Below are positions 6,909 through 10,002 of a stretch of 10,002 nt of DNA, piece after piece. The stretch is from NCBI GenBank assembly GCA_031288765.1, contig JAITQV010000103.1:1-10002 (forward strand). Reading direction: 5' to 3'. The notes beneath the pieces are model-generated. The model saw nothing but the letters and a program-made list of their open reading frames with translations, was not told where the DNA came from and did not search any database. The stretch comes from Planctomycetaceae bacterium (GTDB lineage Bacteria > Planctomycetota > Planctomycetia > Pirellulales > Thermoguttaceae). Position numbers and translations under genes: made by a program. How positions within the stretch are numbered: the stretch's first letter is position 1; each line of letters starts with the position of its first letter.

Positions 6909-7027
6909 TAGCGGCGCAAGCGGAGTCTTTTACTGTAACTGTTAAAATCCGAAATACGATTCACTATAACTATCACTATTAACTAATAACAATTAACTAT
7001 TAACTATTAACGACTAACTATCAACTA
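6901..7027. repeat. Heptamer-bordered interspersed element, copy 2
   Basis: The left border TTAGTTAATAG (6901-6911) is the exact reverse complement of CTATTAACTAA (6976-6986). Just inside the left border, GCGGCGCAAGCGGA parallels GTGGAGGACACAAGCGGA of copy 1. The right border extends into five tandem heptamers of the TTAACTA type (6993-7027). The left border overlaps the last codons and TAA stop of the ATPase gene, and the right border ends 11 bp before the membrane-protein start. Confidence 0.55.
6993..7027 (+). repeat. Five tandem heptamers (TTAACTA)
   Basis: TTAACTA, TTAACTA, TTAACGA, CTAACTA and TCAACTA follow without gaps. The array lies immediately upstream of the start codon at 7039, where a ribosome binding site would be expected; none is seen. 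Confidence 0.75.
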
Positions 7028-7038
7028 ATTTAATTACG

Positions 7039-7752
7039 ATGAATTTAATTATTTTGAAACTGGCATTTCGTGAATCGGGAATGTATATTGTTCCGGTTAT
7101 TTTGATTTTAACCGGTTATGTTTTGCTCGGACAAGACCCGTTGCCGTCTATGGATAATATCGTTACATTGCTTGCAGTATTATTGGGCATATTCCTTTCG
7201 TGGCGGAGTTTTGCGGATTACGGCAATGTCCGGGCGTTTTTATTTTCACGCTCGTATTCGCCGGAACGTTTTTTTCTGGTTCGTTGGTTGTTCGGACTTG
7301 GAACAATCACAGCAACCGGACTTGTTCTTGCGGCGATAATCGGGTTTGGAATTCGTCAAAGTGTCCAGCAAGGACTTTTCGCCAATGGTTGGTTTCCGAT
7401 GATTCGTTTTGAAGAATTACGTGTTTTAATGTGTTACGGTTTCGGTTCGCTGTTGGCGTATCACACAACACTTTATTTTATGCTCACCAATCGTTTTCGT
7501 TCTCCGGTTCGGCGGTACGGTTTTTCACTTTGGTTGTGGCGGTTGGTTACGCTTTTGTTAATCCTTTACGGTGTTGCCGTTCTCGGAATGGTCGTAACGA
7601 TAATAATCCAAGAGGAATTTCCCTATGAAATGGTACCAATATCTGCTACACCATATTTGTTCCTGATTTTTGGAGTTCCGGCATTGTTGCAAATCCTGAT
7701 TGCTCCCTGGTTCGGAATTTATTGTTATAAGAATCAGGAAATTGAAAGTTGA
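7039..7752 (+). CDS. Six-helix membrane protein, probable ABC permease
   Basis: A 237-residue integral membrane protein of the inner membrane. Hydrophobic segments lie near residues 15-31, 40-55, 83-106, 129-148, 164-191 and 203-227, giving about six helices with short loops, the usual build of an ABC-2-type permease. No signal peptide or enzymatic motif is visible. Its place after a GntR regulator and a lone ATPase in the same direction makes it the likely channel partner of that ATPase; this is inferred from context, as the sequence itself matches no family I recognise. It is separated from the ATPase gene by a repeat element, which may affect its expression. The ATG at 7039 lacks a Shine-Dalgarno site. 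Confidence 0.75.
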   Translation: MNLIILKLAFRESGMYIVPVILILTGYVLLGQDPLPSMDNIVTLLAVLLGIFLSWRSFADYGNVRAFLFSRSYSPERFFLVRWLFGLGTITATGLVLAAIIGFGIRQSVQQGLFANGWFPMIRFEELRVLMCYGFGSLLAYHTTLYFMLTNRFRSPVRRYGFSLWLWRLVTLLLILYGVAVLGMVVTIIIQEEFPYEMVPISATPYLFLIFGVPALLQILIAPWFGIYCYKNQEIES

Positions 7753-7807
7753 TTATTCCGTATTTTGTTTCCAATAAAAATTCACCTTTACTTTTTCAAT
7801 CAATACC

Positions 7808-10002
7808 ATGAAACGAACACAACGTCCAACATTTGTATTTCGAGCGATGCTTTTATCACTCTTTCTTCCGATCTTCATTATGTTCGGAATTTCCGGCATC
7901 TACTACATAATAGTGGATGCATCCGATCAACTATGGAGAAATAATTCCTTCATAGAGATACTGTTGACGGTGTTTTTTTTGCTTTTTGAAACATTGTTCA
8001 CGTTTGGATTTGCCGTCTGGATTTTTTGGAGCGGTAAATGGCGGATACCTGTTTTGGTTGGCGGAATAATGATGTTCTGTATCTTTTTACTAGATATTTT
8101 CGGATATTTAGAAAACTCTGTACCGCCTGAAAAACGGATCATCTGTTGCGGAGAAGGCAATTATCAAAAAAATGATATTTACTGTAATGGAGTCTATCTT
8201 GGTCAAACGCCGTTTAAAATTAGTGTGGAGGAGTTGGTTGCGAAAGTTCCCGAATGGACAACTCCGCCGGAGCAATATTTTTATTCAAGAGGAAATGCTG
8301 AGCCATCTTACTTTGATTCACCTATTTATACTTGGTTTCCGTGGGACGGTTTTCGTGAAGAACGATTTTTAGAAACGAAAACAATTATTGCTTTTGAAAA
8401 ACAATCAATATTATCGTCTGCCGAACAAAGAAAACAACTTACTAAATATGAAACCGGCTGCCGTTATTGGTGGCGGCTGGAAAATAATAAGAACCGGATT
8501 TTAATAAGAAAAACAAATTACTCACAACACCGTTTTGACCAACCGTTTGAAAAAATTTCAGGGTATCCTATTCTTAATGAAACACAATCTTTGTCCGTCG
8601 GAATCCATGCTTGGATACTGGTTGATGTTCTTGGGAAACTTACGGAGTCGGAAAAAAATGATTGGGATCGGCATGTTCTGAAACACTGGCAAATACTTGG
8701 TGCTCCGTTAACCATTACATTAAAAAGTCAAGCCGAAAGATATAGTTCCAAAAATCCTGATGATCCGCGTGCAAAAATATTTGAAACGGCGTTGGATTCG
8801 GTTGCACGGTTGAGGTACGGACTTTCCAATCCGCCGACGGAAGAAGAATGCCGCCGGCTTCTGGCAAACTGGGTTGACGAATCCATTAATCGTTCCTATG
8901 GACCCCATGACGCTAAACCATTTAGGCTTGGTAGTATAGACACAAAATCACATATTTATAATGATTACACACATTCTTCTTCTCAAGTTTCTGATGAAGA
9001 ACGACCTTTGATTGATGCTGCAATCAGGTTAATGGGCGAAGCGATTCGGAAACCGCTTGTCGAACAATGGAAAACAAATTATTATCGGCAATCGGACGGT
9101 TGGGCACCGCTGTTATACCTTGCGAAAACAGATCACAATGCGGAATACTTTAATGAATTTGTACGGTATTATGCCGCATCTTGTTGCGGACGATTGGAAC
9201 TTCTGAAAAATCAAAATGAACGAGTAATTCCGTTGTTCAAAACATTTTTATATCAAAAACATTTCATTGGTATTATAAACGGTACTATAAATGGTAATAG
9301 AGATGGTTATTCGCCAATTAATTTCTATAGCCGTGTGAATAACCCGTTGTTGGAACCGGTTTTCCGTGAGTATGTTGTTCGCGCACTTTCCGATCCGAAA
9401 CTTTCAAATGAGGAACGTGAGAAATTAAACCTGTCAGTTGTAAGCATTGTTGTTGAGCGAATCAGCCGGGGAAATATTGACGAAAACGAATTAGCACTTT
9501 GGGTTAATTCACTTCCGTTACCGCAATTGTCAAAAGTTTTTTTAATACGAAATATTCAATGGAATTCACAAGGAACAAAATCGTTTGCCAATTTTCTTGA
9601 GGAAGCAGCCGATTACAGTTATATTGTCGAGACGAAAATGACCGTCGAAGACGTGATTCGCTGGTTTACGGAAAACCCGAATGGAACAGTTTCGGAATTT
9701 TGTAAAGTATTTGCGAAAGATGTTGTATTCTCAACTGTGAACAACCCGCAAAAAAGACGTACGGTTTATTCGCCGGAGGTGTCTGAAATAGAAATGAATA
9801 AAGGTCATCTCAGTACGTATTTAGTGAGAGCATTGTGGAAAATAAATACACCGGAAACACAACAAATAATCAAACAACTCCTTAATAACACTGATAACCA
9901 TAACAACATTTTGGCTTCATTTTATAGAGAAATTAACCATGAATTTGTACAGTTTGGGATGGCAAAAACCGGTGATGTTAATGATTATTTGACTTTCCGG
10001 GA
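7808..10002 (+). CDS. Large membrane-anchored protein with PEGA-like motif, partial at 3' end
   Basis: An open frame of at least 731 codons starting at ATG 7808 and running off the window; I do not recognise the family. Three hydrophobic segments lie near residues 14-36, 49-74 and 80-101, so it is anchored in the membrane by its N-terminus. Residues 123-139 (DIYCNGVYLGQTPFKIS) resemble a PEGA-type motif, with NG-x-x-x-G-x-TP, known from surface or envelope-associated proteins. The remaining part is hydrophilic and lacks obvious catalytic motifs; a stretch near the end (YLVRALWKINTPETQQIIKQLL) looks like a HEAT-type helical hairpin. A tandem 4-residue repeat IING-TING-NRDG lies at 489-500. The gene starts 55 bp after the permease with no terminator between, so it may belong to the same operon. 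No Shine-Dalgarno site is seen. Confidence 0.85.
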   Translation, partial: MKRTQRPTFVFRAMLLSLFLPIFIMFGISGIYYIIVDASDQLWRNNSFIEILLTVFFLLFETLFTFGFAVWIFWSGKWRIPVLVGGIMMFCIFLLDIFGYLENSVPPEKRIICCGEGNYQKNDIYCNGVYLGQTPFKISVEELVAKVPEWTTPPEQYFYSRGNAEPSYFDSPIYTWFPWDGFREERFLETKTIIAFEKQSILSSAEQRKQLTKYETGCRYWWRLENNKNRILIRKTNYSQHRFDQPFEKISGYPILNETQSLSVGIHAWILVDVLGKLTESEKNDWDRHVLKHWQILGAPLTITLKSQAERYSSKNPDDPRAKIFETALDSVARLRYGLSNPPTEEECRRLLANWVDESINRSYGPHDAKPFRLGSIDTKSHIYNDYTHSSSQVSDEERPLIDAAIRLMGEAIRKPLVEQWKTNYYRQSDGWAPLLYLAKTDHNAEYFNEFVRYYAASCCGRLELLKNQNERVIPLFKTFLYQKHFIGIINGTINGNRDGYSPINFYSRVNNPLLEPVFREYVVRALSDPKLSNEEREKLNLSVVSIVVERISRGNIDENELALWVNSLPLPQLSKVFLIRNIQWNSQGTKSFANFLEEAADYSYIVETKMTVEDVIRWFTENPNGTVSEFCKVFAKDVVFSTVNNPQKRRTVYSPEVSEIEMNKGHLSTYLVRALWKINTPETQQIIKQLLNNTDNHNNILASFYREINHEFVQFGMAKTGDVNDYLTFR
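9272..9307 (+). repeat. 12-bp tandem repeat in the large membrane protein gene
   Basis: Three in-frame 12-bp units, ATTATAAACGGT, ACTATAAATGGT and AATAGAGATGGT, encode IING, TING and NRDG. The third unit is the most diverged. Confidence 0.65.

Noticed and set aside
1..10002. CRISPR arrays, tRNA or rRNA genes
   Set aside because: No regularly spaced direct repeats with unique spacers and no recognisable tRNA or rRNA sequence were seen on either strand.

Overview
The window looks like chromosomal DNA of a fairly AT-rich, free-living-type bacterium. Weak or absent Shine-Dalgarno sites at most starts, a TTG start on uvrA, a REP-associated tyrosine transposase with palindromes, and a large membrane-anchored protein with a PEGA-like motif together suggest a planctomycete or other PVC-group bacterium. 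That assignment is an inference, and no rRNA or other marker gene is present to settle it. All recognised genes lie on the + strand.

Positions 1-476 hold no secure gene. They carry a heptamer-bordered repeat (121-221) and an AT-rich hairpin followed by T residues (277-322). Next comes a full-length alpha-D-glucose phosphate-specific phosphoglucomutase (486-2162). It is followed by an 839-residue UvrA-type excinuclease ATPase (2305-4824) that keeps both ABC modules, the zinc-binding cysteine pairs and the UvrB-binding region, but lacks the usual insertion domain. A REP-associated tyrosine transposase (4853-5407) sits 28 bp after uvrA and carries palindromes inside its own coding sequence. A good intrinsic terminator (5483-5515) closes this block.

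An extended -10 promoter (5545-5573) overlaps a 25-bp imperfect palindrome. It drives a GntR/YtrA-type regulator (5626-6015) whose stop codon shares one base with the start of an ABC-transporter ATPase (6015-6908). A six-helix membrane protein (7039-7752), probably the permease, follows after a 130-bp gap holding a second copy of the heptamer element. Then comes a large protein (7808 to beyond 10002) with three N-terminal membrane helices and a PEGA-like motif, cut by the window edge. This reads as a self-regulated exporter or stress-type ABC cassette with a poorly characterised membrane partner.

The main points of interest are the interspersed element bordered by inverted heptamers, one copy of which supplies a stop codon. 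Others are 12- and 15-bp in-frame tandem repeats in three unrelated genes, the UvrA lacking its insertion domain, and the palindromes embedded in the transposase gene.
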